This document shows, piece by piece, positions 9,247 to 17,989 of a stretch of 64,000 nt of DNA. Position 1 is the stretch's first letter. Every line of letters starts with the position of its first letter. This DNA is from Oleisolibacter albus (GTDB lineage Bacteria; Pseudomonadota; Alphaproteobacteria; Azospirillales; Azospirillaceae): assembly GCF_003336875.1 (NCBI RefSeq), contig NZ_QGNJ01000008.1, forward strand, positions 62,001-126,000. Direction: 5' to 3'. A program made the translations under genes and the position numbers. Below the pieces are notes generated by a model. That model had not been told where the DNA came from. It saw only the letters and a program-made list of their open reading frames with translations, and ran no database searches.

Positions 9247-11169
9247 ATGGACCAGGCCGACCCCGATCTGATGACCGACCCTGCCGCCCCTGCGGCGGCG
9301 TCACCCCGCAAGCGCACGACAGCCGATCTCCAGCGCGGGGTGGAGACCATCAAGGCCTATCTGCGCACGCTGCCGGAACGGCCGGGCGTCTATCGCATGA
9401 TGAATGCCGACGGGGACGTGCTCTATGTCGGCAAGGCCCGCAATCTGCGCCGCCGCGTCACCAACTATACCCAGGTCGGCAAGCTGCCCATCCGGCTGCA
9501 GCGCATGGTCGCCGAAACGACTGTGATGGAGTTCGTCACCACCCACACCGAGGTGGAGGCGCTGCTGCTGGAGTCGAACCTGATCAAGCGGCTGATGCCG
9601 CGCTACAATGTGCTGCTGCGGGACGACAAGACCTTTCCGCACATCCTGATCACGGCCGAGGACGCGTTTCCGCAGCTGATCAAGCATCGCGGCGCCCGGG
9701 ACCAGGCCGGCAGCTATTACGGCCCCTTCGCCTCGGCCGGCAGCGTCAACCGGGTGATGACGGCGCTCCAGCGCGCCTTCCAGATCCGCAATTGCAGCGA
9801 CGCGGTCTTCTCCACCCGCACCCGTCCCTGCCTGCAGTTCCAGATCAAGCGCTGCACCGCGCCCTGTGTCGGCCGGGTCAGCGCCGCCGACTATGCCGAG
9901 CAGGTGGCCGAGGCCAAGGCCTTTCTCAGCGGCAAGAGCAACGAGGTGCAGCAGCGCATCGCCGCCGCCATGATGGAGGCCTCGGAGAATCTGGAATTCG
10001 AGCGCGCAGCCAAGCTGCGCGACCGCATCCGCGCCCTGACCGCGATCCAGGCGCACCAGGACATCAATGTCGAGGGCGTCGAGGATGCCGACGTCATCGC
10101 CGCCTATCAGGATGGCGGCTTGACCTGCATCCAGGTCTTCTTCTTCCGCGGCGGGCGCAATTACGGCAACCGCGCCTATTTCCCCAGCCATGACCGCAGC
10201 CAGGAGCTGCCGGAGGTGCTGGCCGCCTTCATCGCCCAGTTCTACGAGAACAAGACGGCACCGGGGCTGGTGCTGGTCAGCCACGATCTGGCCGAGCATG
10301 AGCTGCTGCAGGAGGCGCTGTCGGTCCGGGCCGGCGGCCGCGTGGAGTTGCACGCCCCCAAGCGCGGCGACAAGCGCCGCGTCATCGACCATGCCCTGAA
10401 CAACGCCAAGGAGGCCCTGGGCCGCCGTCTGGCGGAAAGCAGCAGCCAGTCGAAGCTGCTGGCCGGCCTTGCCGACCTGTTCGGCCTGTCCGAACCGCCC
10501 CAGCGCATCGAGGTCTATGACAACAGTCATATCCAGGGCACCAACGCCATCGGCGGCATGATCGTGGCCGGGCCGGAGGGCTTCATCAAGAACGCCTACC
10601 GCAAGTTCAACATCCGCGATCCCGAGGCCATGGGCGACGATTACGCCATGATGCGCGAGGTCCTGACCCGCCGCTTCGAGCGCGCGGTCAAGGAGGACCC
10701 CGAACGGACGGGCGGCACCTGGCCGGATCTGGTGCTGATCGACGGCGGCGAAGGCCAGCTGAAGGTGGCCATGGAGGTCTGCGCCGATCTCGGCATCGAG
10801 GATGTGCCCCTGGTCGCCATCGCCAAGGGAGCCGACCGTGAGGCCGGCCGCGAGCGTTTCTTCATGCCGGACCGCCCACCCTTCGGCATCGAGCCACGCA
10901 GCCCCGTGCTCTATTTTCTGCAGCGGCTGCGCGATGAGGCGCACCGTTTCGCCATCGGCACCCACCGGGCGCGGCGGGAGAAGGCGATCGGCCAGTCGCC
11001 CCTGGATGAGATCGCCGGCATCGGGCCGAAGCGCAAGAAGGCCCTGCTGCTGCACTTCGGATCGGCCAGGGCGGTGTCCCGGGCCGGCCTGCAGGACCTG
11101 GCTGCGGTCGACGGCATCAATGAAAGTGTCGCCAAAATCATCTATGACCACTTCCATCCCACCGACTAG
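9247..11169 (+). CDS. uvrC: UvrABC excinuclease subunit C
   Basis: The dual-incision nuclease of nucleotide excision repair. The 640-residue protein shows, in order, the GIY-YIG domain (PGVYRMM...[12 protein letters not shown]) for the 3' cut, a UVR motif around residues 240-275 that binds UvrB, the RNase-H-like domain with YDNSHIQG and LIDGGEGQL for the 5' cut, and a C-terminal helix-hairpin-helix pair ([15 protein letters not shown]). All key regions are present. ATG 9247 gives an N-terminal extension of about 35 residues before the GIY-YIG domain. It is followed after 33 nt by pgsA, so uvrC-pgsA-moaD-moaE may be one transcript. Confidence 0.97.
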   Translation: MDQADPDLMTDPAAPAAASPRKRTTADLQRGVETIKAYLRTLPERPGVYRMMNADGDVLYVGKARNLRRRVTNYTQVGKLPIRLQRMVAETTVMEFVTTHTEVEALLLESNLIKRLMPRYNVLLRDDKTFPHILITAEDAFPQLIKHRGARDQAGSYYGPFASAGSVNRVMTALQRAFQIRNCSDAVFSTRTRPCLQFQIKRCTAPCVGRVSAADYAEQVAEAKAFLSGKSNEVQQRIAAAMMEASENLEFERAAKLRDRIRALTAIQAHQDINVEGVEDADVIAAYQDGGLTCIQVFFFRGGRNYGNRAYFPSHDRSQELPEVLAAFIAQFYENKTAPGLVLVSHDLAEHELLQEALSVRAGGRVELHAPKRGDKRRVIDHALNNAKEALGRRLAESSSQSKLLAGLADLFGLSEPPQRIEVYDNSHIQGTNAIGGMIVAGPEGFIKNAYRKFNIRDPEAMGDDYAMMREVLTRRFERAVKEDPERTGGTWPDLVLIDGGEGQLKVAMEVCADLGIEDVPLVAIAKGADREAGRERFFMPDRPPFGIEPRSPVLYFLQRLRDEAHRFAIGTHRARREKAIGQSPLDEIAGIGPKRKKALLLHFGSARAVSRAGLQDLAAVDGINESVAKIIYDHFHPTD

Positions 11170-11202
11170 GATGCCGCGCGGCTCCCAACGCCTGTCGAGA
11201 TC

Positions 11203-11802
11203 ATGCTGAGCAGCCTGCCGAATATCCTGACCCTGTCCCGCATCGCCGCCATTCCTGTGGTGGTGGCCCTGTTCTTCTTCGCCGGCCCCTGGCCGGCCTG
11301 GACGGCGTGCGGCCTGTTTGCGCTTGCCTGCATCACCGACTGGTTCGACGGCTATCTGGCCCGGGCCTGGCAGGAGGAAAGCGTCATCGGCAAGTTCCTG
11401 GACCCGATCGCCGACAAGTTGCTGGTGGCGGCCGTGCTGATGATGCTGGTCGCCGTCGACAAGGTGGACGGGTTGGCGGTGATCCCGGCGGTCATCATTC
11501 TGCTGCGCGAGGTCATGGTCTCCGGCCTGCGCGAATTCCTGGCCGGCCTCCAGGTCGGGGTTCCGGTCAGCCGGCTGGCGAAATGGAAGACCGCCATCCA
11601 GATGGTTGCCATCGGCGTTCTGATCGTCGGCCGGGACGGACCATCCGGCTTCCCGACCGAAACCGTCGGGGAGATCGGGCTGTGGATCGCGGCGGCGCTG
11701 ACGCTGATCACGGGCTGGGATTATCTGCGGGCCGGTCTCAAATACATGATGACCCCGGCCGTGAAGAAGCTGCCGGACGGGCATACGGAGTTGCGCGCCT
11801 GA
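11203..11802 (+). CDS. pgsA: CDP-diacylglycerol--glycerol-3-phosphate 3-phosphatidyltransferase
   Basis: Makes phosphatidylglycerol phosphate, the committed step to phosphatidylglycerol and cardiolipin, at the inner membrane. The 199-residue protein contains the full CDP-alcohol phosphotransferase signature DWFDGYLAR...G...D...D (residues about 46-71) and several membrane helices. The length fits the family. Downstream moaD starts about 30 nt after its stop, so co-transcription with uvrC and the moa genes is likely. The uvrC-pgsA pairing is widespread in proteobacteria. Confidence 0.97.
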   Translation: MLSSLPNILTLSRIAAIPVVVALFFFAGPWPAWTACGLFALACITDWFDGYLARAWQEESVIGKFLDPIADKLLVAAVLMMLVAVDKVDGLAVIPAVIILLREVMVSGLREFLAGLQVGVPVSRLAKWKTAIQMVAIGVLIVGRDGPSGFPTETVGEIGLWIAAALTLITGWDYLRAGLKYMMTPAVKKLPDGHTELRA

Positions 11803-11833
11803 GGGCCGTGAGCGGATGCAAAGGAGTCCCGTC

Positions 11834-12085
11834 GTGAAGCTGCTCTATTTCGCCTGGCTGCGCACCAAGATCGGGCTGGCCGAGGAGACTGTGGCACTGC
11901 CCGCCGGCATCTCCACCGTGGCCGATCTCATCGGCTGGCTGCAGACGCGCGGGCCTGGCTATGCCGAGGCCCTGGCCAATCTCAGCGTGGTCAAGGTTGC
12001 CGTGAACCAGGAGTATGTGCTGTTCGACCACCCGCTTCGGGCCGGTGACGAGGTGGCCCTGTTCCCGCCGGTCACCGGCGGCTGA
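11834..12085 (+). CDS. moaD: molybdopterin synthase small subunit MoaD
   Basis: A ubiquitin-fold sulfur carrier that delivers thiocarboxylate sulfur to precursor Z in molybdenum-cofactor synthesis. The 83-residue protein ends with the essential Gly-Gly tail (PPVTGG) that is adenylated and thiocarboxylated. GTG 11834 is chosen because AAGGAG lies 7 nt upstream. An ATG at 11816 would place that ribosome-binding site inside the gene. It stands directly before moaE, the large subunit. Confidence 0.95.
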   Translation: MKLLYFAWLRTKIGLAEETVALPAGISTVADLIGWLQTRGPGYAEALANLSVVKVAVNQEYVLFDHPLRAGDEVALFPPVTGG

Positions 12086-12110
12086 CCCCGGAACGGTAGG
12101 AAGAACGGTC

Positions 12111-12584
12111 ATGGTCGTTCATGTCCAGCGCGAGGATTTCGATCTGGGGCAAGCCCTGGAGTCGCTGACCCGCGACAATCACGGCATCGGCGGTCTGGCC
12201 AGCTTCGTCGGGCTGGTGCGCGATCTGCACCCCGGCCATGACGCTTCGGCCGTCCGGTCCATGACGCTGGAACATTACCCGGGCATGACCGAGCGCCAGT
12301 TGGAGGCCATCGAGGCAGAGGCCCGTGCCCGCTGGCCCCTTGATGCGACCCTGATCATCCACCGCTATGGCCGCCTGGAACCGGGGGATCGCATCGTCCT
12401 GGTGGCCTGTGCCAGCGCCCATCGGGACGCGGCATTCGCCGCCTGCCAGTTCCTGATGGACTGGCTGAAGACCAAGGCCCCGTTCTGGAAGCTGGAGGAG
12501 ACGGAGTCCGGGCAGCATTGGGTGGCGGCCAAGGACAGCGACGATCATGCTGCCGAGCGTTGGAACAGCGGGCAGAGTCCCTGA
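12111..12584 (+). CDS. moaE: molybdopterin synthase catalytic subunit MoaE
   Basis: The large subunit of molybdopterin synthase, forming a heterotetramer with MoaD. The 157-residue protein shows the conserved LASFVGLVRD start, the MTLEHYPGM segment and the catalytic lysine region LKTKAPFWKLE. ATG 12111 follows a weak GGAAG. The gene lies 25 nt after moaD in the same operon. No other molybdenum-cofactor genes are in the window. Confidence 0.95.
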   Translation: MVVHVQREDFDLGQALESLTRDNHGIGGLASFVGLVRDLHPGHDASAVRSMTLEHYPGMTERQLEAIEAEARARWPLDATLIIHRYGRLEPGDRIVLVACASAHRDAAFAACQFLMDWLKTKAPFWKLEETESGQHWVAAKDSDDHAAERWNSGQSP

Positions 12585-12616
12585 CCGCGCAAGCAAAGGG
12601 ATTGGATCAAGACAAA

Positions 12617-12637
12617 CCCTGTCCTAAAGGTTAGGAT
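12617..12637 (+). promoter_or_regulatory. inverted repeat TCCTAA-AGG-TTAGGA before the orphan kinase
   Basis: The block CCCTGTCCT-AAA-GGT-TAGGA contains a perfect 6-bp inverted repeat (12622-12627 and 12631-12636). It lies 13 nt before the ATG at 12650 and resembles the repeat at 3857-3880. It is too close to the start to be a terminator of moaE alone and could be an operator or leader hairpin. Confidence 0.35.
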
Positions 12638-12649
12638 AGAGTTCGAATT

Positions 12650-13945
12650 ATGTCCGGACTCCGCTCCATGCACGCTGTCCACCGCGCCGCCACTCTTCTG
12701 ACGACCAGCAGCGATCCGGACTGTGCGTGGTCGACGGTGGTTCTGGCGCGGGAACTGCCGGGGCCGCCCTCGGTCGCCACCTTCTCCAGCGAAGCCGACG
12801 CGTTGCGCCTGTGCGAGGCGCTGAGTCCCGATCTGCTGGTGATCGACAGCGCCATGATGGGGTCTCCCCTGGGGTTGCTGGCGCAGATCCGGGCCAGCGG
12901 CCTGCCGGTGGAACCCGCCATCCTGGTCATGGCCCCGCCGGAGCAGGCCGCCCGGAGCGCCGATCTGCTGCGGCGGGCCGGCGCGTGGGATGTCCTGCCC
13001 CATGATGCGCACCCCGCCCTGGTGCTGGACCGTCTCAACACGCTGCTGCACATGCATGGGCGCTACGGCGAGGTGGCCGAACGGGTGAGCGCGCTGGAAG
13101 CCAGCATTAACGACCGCAACCAGCGCTTGGCCGAAGCCCTGGCCCTGCTGCATCAGGCCGAAAAGCATGTGGCGAGTCTGCAACGGCAACCGGAGCAGGA
13201 GGCGCTGCCGCCCGGGTCCGACATGCTGGCAAGCGTGGCCCACGAACTCCGCACGCCTTTGCATGCCATCATCGGGTTTGCCGACCTCATCCGCCAGGAG
13301 GTCTATGGGCAGGCCGGGGACCCCCGCTACGCCGAATATGCCAACGACATTCACGAAGCGGCCAGCCATCTTCTGGTCCTGGTCAATGGCACGCTGGATC
13401 TGAGCCGGATGGCCAATGGTCAGGAACAGCTGGAGATCGGGGACGTCGATATCGGCCGGACCATCCACGATGCCACCCGGCTGCTGCGGCAGATGGCGGA
13501 TACGGGCGGGGTCAGGCTGGTGGTCAATCTTCCCGATCACATGGTGAAGATCCGGACCGACCCCGACAAGGTCCGCCAGATCATCGTCAATCTGGCGTCC
13601 AATGCCATCAAGTTCACCCCACGGGGTGGCCAGGTCACGGTGGAGGTCAAGGCCGCGCCGGACGGCGGCGCCGTCATCCTGGTCATCCGCGATACCGGGA
13701 TCGGCATGGCGGCCAATGACATTCCGACGGCCATGAAGCCTTTCGGCCAGATCCGCCGCAGCGACCATCCCGCGCCAAAAGGGACGGGCCTGGGATTGCC
13801 GCTGACCAAGCGGTTCGTCGAGATGCTGGGAGGAACCCTGGAAATCCTCAGCCAGGTCGGACGGGGAACGATGGTGGTGGTGCGCCTGCCGGTCGCTTCC
13901 GCACACTCACAGACCGCGCCAGACCACGCCGGCGCCCTTGCCTGA
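12650..13945 (+). CDS. orphan histidine kinase with N-terminal receiver-like domain
   Basis: A cytoplasmic sensor kinase of 431 residues. Residues 1-130 resemble a response-regulator receiver fold (LLVIDSAMMGSPLGLLAQIR) but the acidic pocket is poorly conserved. A coiled-coil linker (about 135-185) precedes a HisKA domain with the phosphoacceptor H198 in VAHELRTPLHAII. The HATPase domain has N-box NLASNAIKFTP and G-boxes DTGIGM and GTGLGLPL. There are no membrane segments and no adjacent response regulator, so its partner is encoded elsewhere. An alternative start is ATG 12668. The repeat just upstream suggests regulated expression. Confidence 0.88.
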   Translation: MSGLRSMHAVHRAATLLTTSSDPDCAWSTVVLARELPGPPSVATFSSEADALRLCEALSPDLLVIDSAMMGSPLGLLAQIRASGLPVEPAILVMAPPEQAARSADLLRRAGAWDVLPHDAHPALVLDRLNTLLHMHGRYGEVAERVSALEASINDRNQRLAEALALLHQAEKHVASLQRQPEQEALPPGSDMLASVAHELRTPLHAIIGFADLIRQEVYGQAGDPRYAEYANDIHEAASHLLVLVNGTLDLSRMANGQEQLEIGDVDIGRTIHDATRLLRQMADTGGVRLVVNLPDHMVKIRTDPDKVRQIIVNLASNAIKFTPRGGQVTVEVKAAPDGGAVILVIRDTGIGMAANDIPTAMKPFGQIRRSDHPAPKGTGLGLPLTKRFVEMLGGTLEILSQVGRGTMVVVRLPVASAHSQTAPDHAGALA

Positions 13946-14027
13946 AACGGAGATCCCCTGCGATCACCGGAACGGCCGCCCCGTTTGCCGTGAACAGCGC
14001 CGGTGGATTACCACCCAGGATCTTCCG

Positions 14028-14116
14028 TGCCTAAAAAATAGGCAAATCTGCACGAACGCCCGAACCGCCGGCCTCCCATCCCCTTTCCTTCGGGTTACAC
14101 GCAGGCTTATCCACAG
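14028..14116 (+). repeat. intergenic element copy 2: TGCCTA hairpin plus DnaA-box-like TTATCCACA
   Basis: TGCCTA-AAAAA-TAGGCA is a perfect hairpin (14028-14044). TTATCCACA follows at 14107-14115, 79 nt from the first hairpin base, exactly as in copy 1 at 9009. It lies in the roughly 300-bp convergent gap between the kinase gene and ilvE (13946-14246), which otherwise contains only the ilvE terminator. Confidence 0.5.
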
Positions 14117-14191
14117 AGTCTGGGGACGGTTCCCGGCAAGCGGGACGACACCCCCGGAAGGCACCAGAGAAGGGCTGCACCCCGAACGAAA

Positions 14192-14219
14192 ACAGCCCCC
14201 GGCCAGGACCGGGGGCTGT
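14192..14219 (-). terminator. rho-independent terminator of ilvE
   Basis: Perfect 11-bp stem ACAGCCCCCGG/CCGGGGGCTGT with a 6-nt loop, about 28 nt beyond the ilvE stop. On the minus strand it is followed by TTTTCGTT, which supports termination of the minus-strand ilvE transcript. Confidence 0.75.
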
Positions 14220-14246
14220 CGGCACTGGAATCGCGAAAGTCGCCGC

Positions 14247-15146
14247 TTATTCGGCCGCCTGGACCAGCGACAGACGGCCATTGACCAGGGCGTCGTAGTC
14301 CAGCATCAGCGTCTTGCAGATCTCGCCCGGTGTGAACGTCATGTCCTCGATCCGTCCCACCGGCGTGACCTCGGCCGCCGTGCCGGTCAGGAACACCTCG
14401 CTGAAGGTCGGCAGTTCGTCCGGGAAGATGGCACGCTCCACCACCTGATAGCCGCGGCGCCTGGCCAGTTCGATCACGGTCTGACGGGTGATGCCGTCCA
14501 GGAAGCAGTCAGGCTTGGGCGTATGCAGCACGCCGTCACGGACCAGGAAGATGTTGGCGCCGGTGGCCTCGGCGATCTGGCCACGATAATCCAGCATCAG
14601 CGCATCCTGGAAACCGGCCTGTTCCGCCGTATGCTTCGACAGGGTGCAGATCATATAGAGCCCCGCCGCCTTGGAGGCGGTCGGCGCCGTATCGGGCGCC
14701 GGGCGGTGCCATTTCGAGACCTGGAGGGAAATGCCCTTCATCCGGGCTTCCGGGCTCCAATAGCTCGGCCATTCCCAGCAGGCGATGGCCAGATGGATGC
14801 GGTTGTGCTGGGCCGACACGCCCATCATCTCGCTGCCGCGCCAGGCCACCGGCCGGACATAGCCATTGACCATGTCCATGGCCTTGACCACGTCCCGCGT
14901 CGCCTGCTCGATCTCGGCGGCGCTGTACGGGATGGTGAAGCCCAACAGGTCCGCGGACTTGACCAGCCGCGCGGAATGCTCCGCCAGCTTGAATACGGAC
15001 CCGTTGTAAACCCGCTCCCCTTCGAATACACAACTGCCGTAGTGCAGGCCATGGGTCAGCACATGCACCGTGGCATCGCGCCAGGGCACCATCTGGCCGT
15101 CGAACCAGATCACGCCATCACGGTCGTGGAAGGGAATCAGAGACAT
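14247..15146 (-). CDS. ilvE: branched-chain amino acid aminotransferase
   Basis: PLP enzyme of fold type IV that transfers the amino group in the last step of Ile, Leu and Val synthesis and the first step of their breakdown. The 299-residue protein shows the likely Schiff-base lysine K159 (ASKAAG) and the cofactor-binding signature with IAEATGANIFLV. The length matches the short proteobacterial IlvE group. It is divergent from the MarR-type gene at 15222, with a 75-bp shared promoter region, and ends at a clear terminator. Confidence 0.95.
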   Translation of the reverse strand: MSLIPFHDRDGVIWFDGQMVPWRDATVHVLTHGLHYGSCVFEGERVYNGSVFKLAEHSARLVKSADLLGFTIPYSAAEIEQATRDVVKAMDMVNGYVRPVAWRGSEMMGVSAQHNRIHLAIACWEWPSYWSPEARMKGISLQVSKWHRPAPDTAPTASKAAGLYMICTLSKHTAEQAGFQDALMLDYRGQIAEATGANIFLVRDGVLHTPKPDCFLDGITRQTVIELARRRGYQVVERAIFPDELPTFSEVFLTGTAAEVTPVGRIEDMTFTPGEICKTLMLDYDALVNGRLSLVQAAE

Positions 15147-15185
15147 CGCGCTCGCTTCCTTGGGTTATTTTATGTCCGCCAGGGC

Positions 15186-15227
15186 TTGACCCAGGTTACG
15201 GAATTGCGGATATAAGTCAATATGACT
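15186..15227 (+). promoter_or_regulatory. probable leaderless promoter and operator of the MarR-type gene
   Basis: TTGACC (15186-15191) is followed after 17 nt by GATATA (15209-15214), or after 19 nt by TATAAG. Either -10 puts the transcription start at or next to ATG 15222, so the mRNA would be leaderless. An inverted repeat AGTCA-ATA-TGACT (15215-15227) covers the start codon and is a good candidate site for autoregulation by the encoded MarR protein. No Shine-Dalgarno sequence precedes the ATG. Confidence 0.5.
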
Positions 15228-15719
15228 GACGTAAAGATCGGCCCCAACCCCCTGTTCCTGCGCGAGGAGGACCTGCGCCAGGGCATGGAACTGCTGTTCT
15301 ACGCCTACCGGGACTTTACCGCCGAACCGGATGCCATGCTCGCAAAAATCGGTCTCGGCCGGGCGCATCACCGGGTTGTCTATTTCGTTGGACGCTACCC
15401 GGAGATAACGGTTTCTGACCTTTTGGGCATTTTGCAGATCACCAAGCAGAGCCTGTCACGGGTGCTGTCGGAGCTGATCGGCCAGGACTATGTGGTCCAG
15501 CGCACCGGGACCCGCGACCGGCGCCAGCGCCTGCTCAGCCTCACGGACAAGGGGATGGACCTGGAGCGGCAGCTGTCCGACGCACAACGCGCCCGCATCG
15601 CCCGGGCCTATCGCGCAGCCGGCGCCCAGGCGGTGGAGGGCTTCCGCACGGTGATGCTCGGCATCATGGACGAGGCGGAACGTGGCAAGTTCCCGGGCGG
15701 GGCTGGCAAACGCGGATGA
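15222..15719 (+). CDS. petP: MarR-family transcriptional regulator, PetP-like
   Basis: A 165-residue winged-helix regulator with the MarR core (ITVSDLLGILQITKQSLSRVLSELIGQDYV, then the wing RTGTRDRRQRLLSLT). It is followed 48 nt later by an OmpR-type response regulator. This is the arrangement of petP-petR of Rhodobacter capsulatus, where PetR is required for cytochrome bc1 expression; the function here is inferred from that arrangement. It is likely autoregulated through the inverted repeat on its start codon. The cytochrome bc1 genes themselves are not in the window. Confidence 0.85.
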   Translation: MTDVKIGPNPLFLREEDLRQGMELLFYAYRDFTAEPDAMLAKIGLGRAHHRVVYFVGRYPEITVSDLLGILQITKQSLSRVLSELIGQDYVVQRTGTRDRRQRLLSLTDKGMDLERQLSDAQRARIARAYRAAGAQAVEGFRTVMLGIMDEAERGKFPGGAGKRG

Positions 15720-15767
15720 TCGCCGGCAAAGGCTGCGTTCCGGCCCGCCGCCCGCTAGAATGGCGCC

Positions 15768-16454
15768 ATGATGGAAGACCTGCCGCATATCCTTGTGGTC
15801 GATGACGACACCCGCCTGCGTGAAGCGCTGCGCCGCTATCTCGGTCAGAACGGATTTCTGGTCAGCACCGCCGCCGATGCCGCCGACGCCCGGGCCAAGC
15901 TGGCCGCCCTCGCCTTCGACCTTCTGGTTCTCGATGTGATGATGCCGGGCGAGAGCGGTCTCGACCTCTGCCGCGACCTGACGGCGACAGGGACCATTCC
16001 CGTGCTGCTGCTGACGGCACGGGGAGGTGCCGACGAGCGCATCGCCGGGCTGGAAGCCGGCGCCGACGATTATCTGCCCAAGCCGTTCGAGCCGCGCGAG
16101 CTGGTCCTCCGCCTCAATGCCATCCTGCGTCGCCTGCCGAAGCCGGCCACAGCTCCGCTGGAGATCCGTCTGGGACGCTGGCTGTTCAACGCCCAGCGTG
16201 AGGAACTGCGCTGCGGCGAGGAGAGCGTGCGCCTGACCACCGGCGAGGCGGCGCTGTTGAAGGCGCTGGCGGCCGAACCCGGCACGGTGCTGTCCCGCGA
16301 AGCCCTGGTGGAGCGGGCGGGAGTCGATGCCGCCAATGCCCGGACCATCGATGTGCAGGTCACCCGGCTACGGCGCAAGCTGGAAGATGATCCGCGTGAA
16401 CCGCGCTATCTCGTCACCGTCCGCGGCGAAGGCTATGTGCTGCGGCCGGACTGA
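15768..16454 (+). CDS. petR: OmpR-family response regulator, PetR-like
   Basis: A 228-residue DNA-binding response regulator. The receiver domain has the acidic pocket DDD near residues 11-13, phosphoacceptor D56 (LLVLDVMMPG), the T in LLLTA and K in LPKPF. The C-terminal winged helix contains RTIDVQVTRLRRKLEDDP and the terminal YLVTVRGEGYVL hairpin. ATG 15768 and 15771 are both possible starts. It sits between a MarR regulator and a sensor kinase and is probably phosphorylated by the kinase encoded 30 nt downstream. Confidence 0.93.
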   Translation: MMEDLPHILVVDDDTRLREALRRYLGQNGFLVSTAADAADARAKLAALAFDLLVLDVMMPGESGLDLCRDLTATGTIPVLLLTARGGADERIAGLEAGADDYLPKPFEPRELVLRLNAILRRLPKPATAPLEIRLGRWLFNAQREELRCGEESVRLTTGEAALLKALAAEPGTVLSREALVERAGVDAANARTIDVQVTRLRRKLEDDPREPRYLVTVRGEGYVLRPD

Positions 16455-16484
16455 CCCACAGAACGCCCAGATGCCGGGGACCCC

Positions 16485-17891
16485 ATGCCCGATGTGACCG
16501 CCGCATCCGCCCTCTCCCCGGCATCGCTCTGGCGGCGGCGCCCCCGGCTGTTCCGCTGGATCAAGCGGTTCCTGCCGCGCACCCTGTTCGCCCGCTCCCT
16601 GCTGATCATGATGACGCCGGTGGTTCTGGCCCAGGCCATCGCCACCTTCGTCTTCTACGACCGGCACTGGCAGACCATCACCAACCGGCTGGCCTATGGT
16701 GTCGTCGGCGACATCGCCTTCACCATCGAGCAGTTGCAGCGGGACGCAACGCCGGCGGAGCGGGCCACAACCATGGCCATGGCCCGCCGCAGCACCGACC
16801 TGTCCGTACACTGGAATGGCGGCGCCCACCTGCCCCCGGGCCGCCAGCGGGTCCACAGCCTGCTGGATTCGATGCTGGCCAAGGCGCTGGATGAGCGGAT
16901 CGGCCGGCCCTGGCGCATCAACACCCGCATCGGGCAGGAGCGGGTCGAAATCCGGGTCCAGCTTCCCGACGGCGTCCTGACCGTGATCTCGCCGGAACGC
17001 CGCCTCTACAGCTTCACCAGCTATCTCTTCATCCTCTGGATGATCGGCAGCTCGCTGGTGCTGTTCGCCGTGGCCATCCTGTTCATGCGCAACCAGATCC
17101 GCCCGATCCGCCGCCTTGCGGCCGCGGCCGACGCCTTCGGCAAGGGGCGGGATGCCCCGGCCTTCCGTCCCGAGGGAGCCTCGGAGGTGCGGCAGGCGGC
17201 GCTGGCCTTCCTGGTCATGCGCGAACGCATCCGCCGTCAGATCAGCCAGCGCACGGAAATGCTGGCCGGGGTCAGCCACGATCTCCGCACCCCGCTGACG
17301 CGGATGAAGCTCCAGCTGGCCATGCTGCCGGATCTGCCGGAGGCCGAGGAGCTGAAGGCGGATGTCGCCGACATGGAAACCATGATCGACGGCTATCTGG
17401 CCTTCGCCAGCGGTGAAGGGGCCGAAGCGCCCCAGCCCGTCGATCTGACCCGGATGGTGGAGGAGATCGCCGCCAATGCCCGGCGCGAGGGGACCAATCT
17501 GACCCTGGCGCTGGGGGCGGAGAACGGAGCGGAAGGGGAACTCGGCGAGGAGATCATCCTGCCCCTGCGCCCCGTGGCGCTGCGGCGCTGCATCACCAAT
17601 CTGGTCAGCAATGCCCGGCGCTATGGCACCAATGTCTGGCTGACGCTGCTGACAACGGCCACTGTCATCGACATCGTGGTGGAAGATGACGGGCCGGGCA
17701 TCCCGGCCGACAAGCGCGGCGAGGTGTTCCGGCCATTCCACCGGTTGGAGCCGTCACGCAACAGCAGTACCGGCGGCGTCGGGCTGGGCTTGTCCATCGC
17801 CCGCGATGCCGCCCGCCTGCATGGGGGCGAAATCCTGCTGAGCGACAGCCCGCATGGCGGATTGAAGGCGACGGTCCGCCTGCCCCGCTGA
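16485..17891 (+). CDS. EnvZ-type transmembrane sensor histidine kinase
   Basis: A 468-residue inner-membrane kinase with two membrane segments (about residues 38-58 and 183-203), a periplasmic region between them, a HAMP linker, HisKA with H265 in VSHDLRTPLTRM, and a HATPase domain (NLVSNARRYG, DDGPGIP, GGVGLGLSI). It lies 30 nt after the response-regulator gene and is almost certainly its cognate kinase. The stop codon lies in a short repeat: CGCTGAG occurs three times at 17886, 17900 and 17913. The signal sensed is unknown. Confidence 0.93.
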   Translation: MPDVTAASALSPASLWRRRPRLFRWIKRFLPRTLFARSLLIMMTPVVLAQAIATFVFYDRHWQTITNRLAYGVVGDIAFTIEQLQRDATPAERATTMAMARRSTDLSVHWNGGAHLPPGRQRVHSLLDSMLAKALDERIGRPWRINTRIGQERVEIRVQLPDGVLTVISPERRLYSFTSYLFILWMIGSSLVLFAVAILFMRNQIRPIRRLAAAADAFGKGRDAPAFRPEGASEVRQAALAFLVMRERIRRQISQRTEMLAGVSHDLRTPLTRMKLQLAMLPDLPEAEELKADVADMETMIDGYLAFASGEGAEAPQPVDLTRMVEEIAANARREGTNLTLALGAENGAEGELGEEIILPLRPVALRRCITNLVSNARRYGTNVWLTLLTTATVIDIVVEDDGPGIPADKRGEVFRPFHRLEPSRNSSTGGVGLGLSIARDAARLHGGEILLSDSPHGGLKATVRLPR

Positions 17892-17940
17892 GGCTGTCAC
17901 GCTGAGGTGCCACGCTGAGACTACCCCGTCCATGGCCACT

Positions 17941-17974
17941 GGCGCAGGCCGGACACCAGGGACCGGCCTGCGCC
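17941..17974. terminator. strong hairpin between convergent kinase and phasin genes
   Basis: Perfect 12-bp stem GGCGCAGGCCGG/CCGGCCTGCGCC with a 10-nt loop, placed between the kinase stop (17891) and the phasin stop (17990). No T-run follows on either strand, so it may act as a bidirectional stabiliser or a weak terminator. Confidence 0.5.
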
Positions 17975-17989
17975 AGGGTGGAAGAGCCG

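Noticed and set aside
9301-11784. 827-codon minus-strand frame across uvrC and pgsA
   Set aside because: Composition is His/Gln/Asp/Gly-rich as expected for an antisense GC-rich frame, and it spans two certain genes on the other strand.
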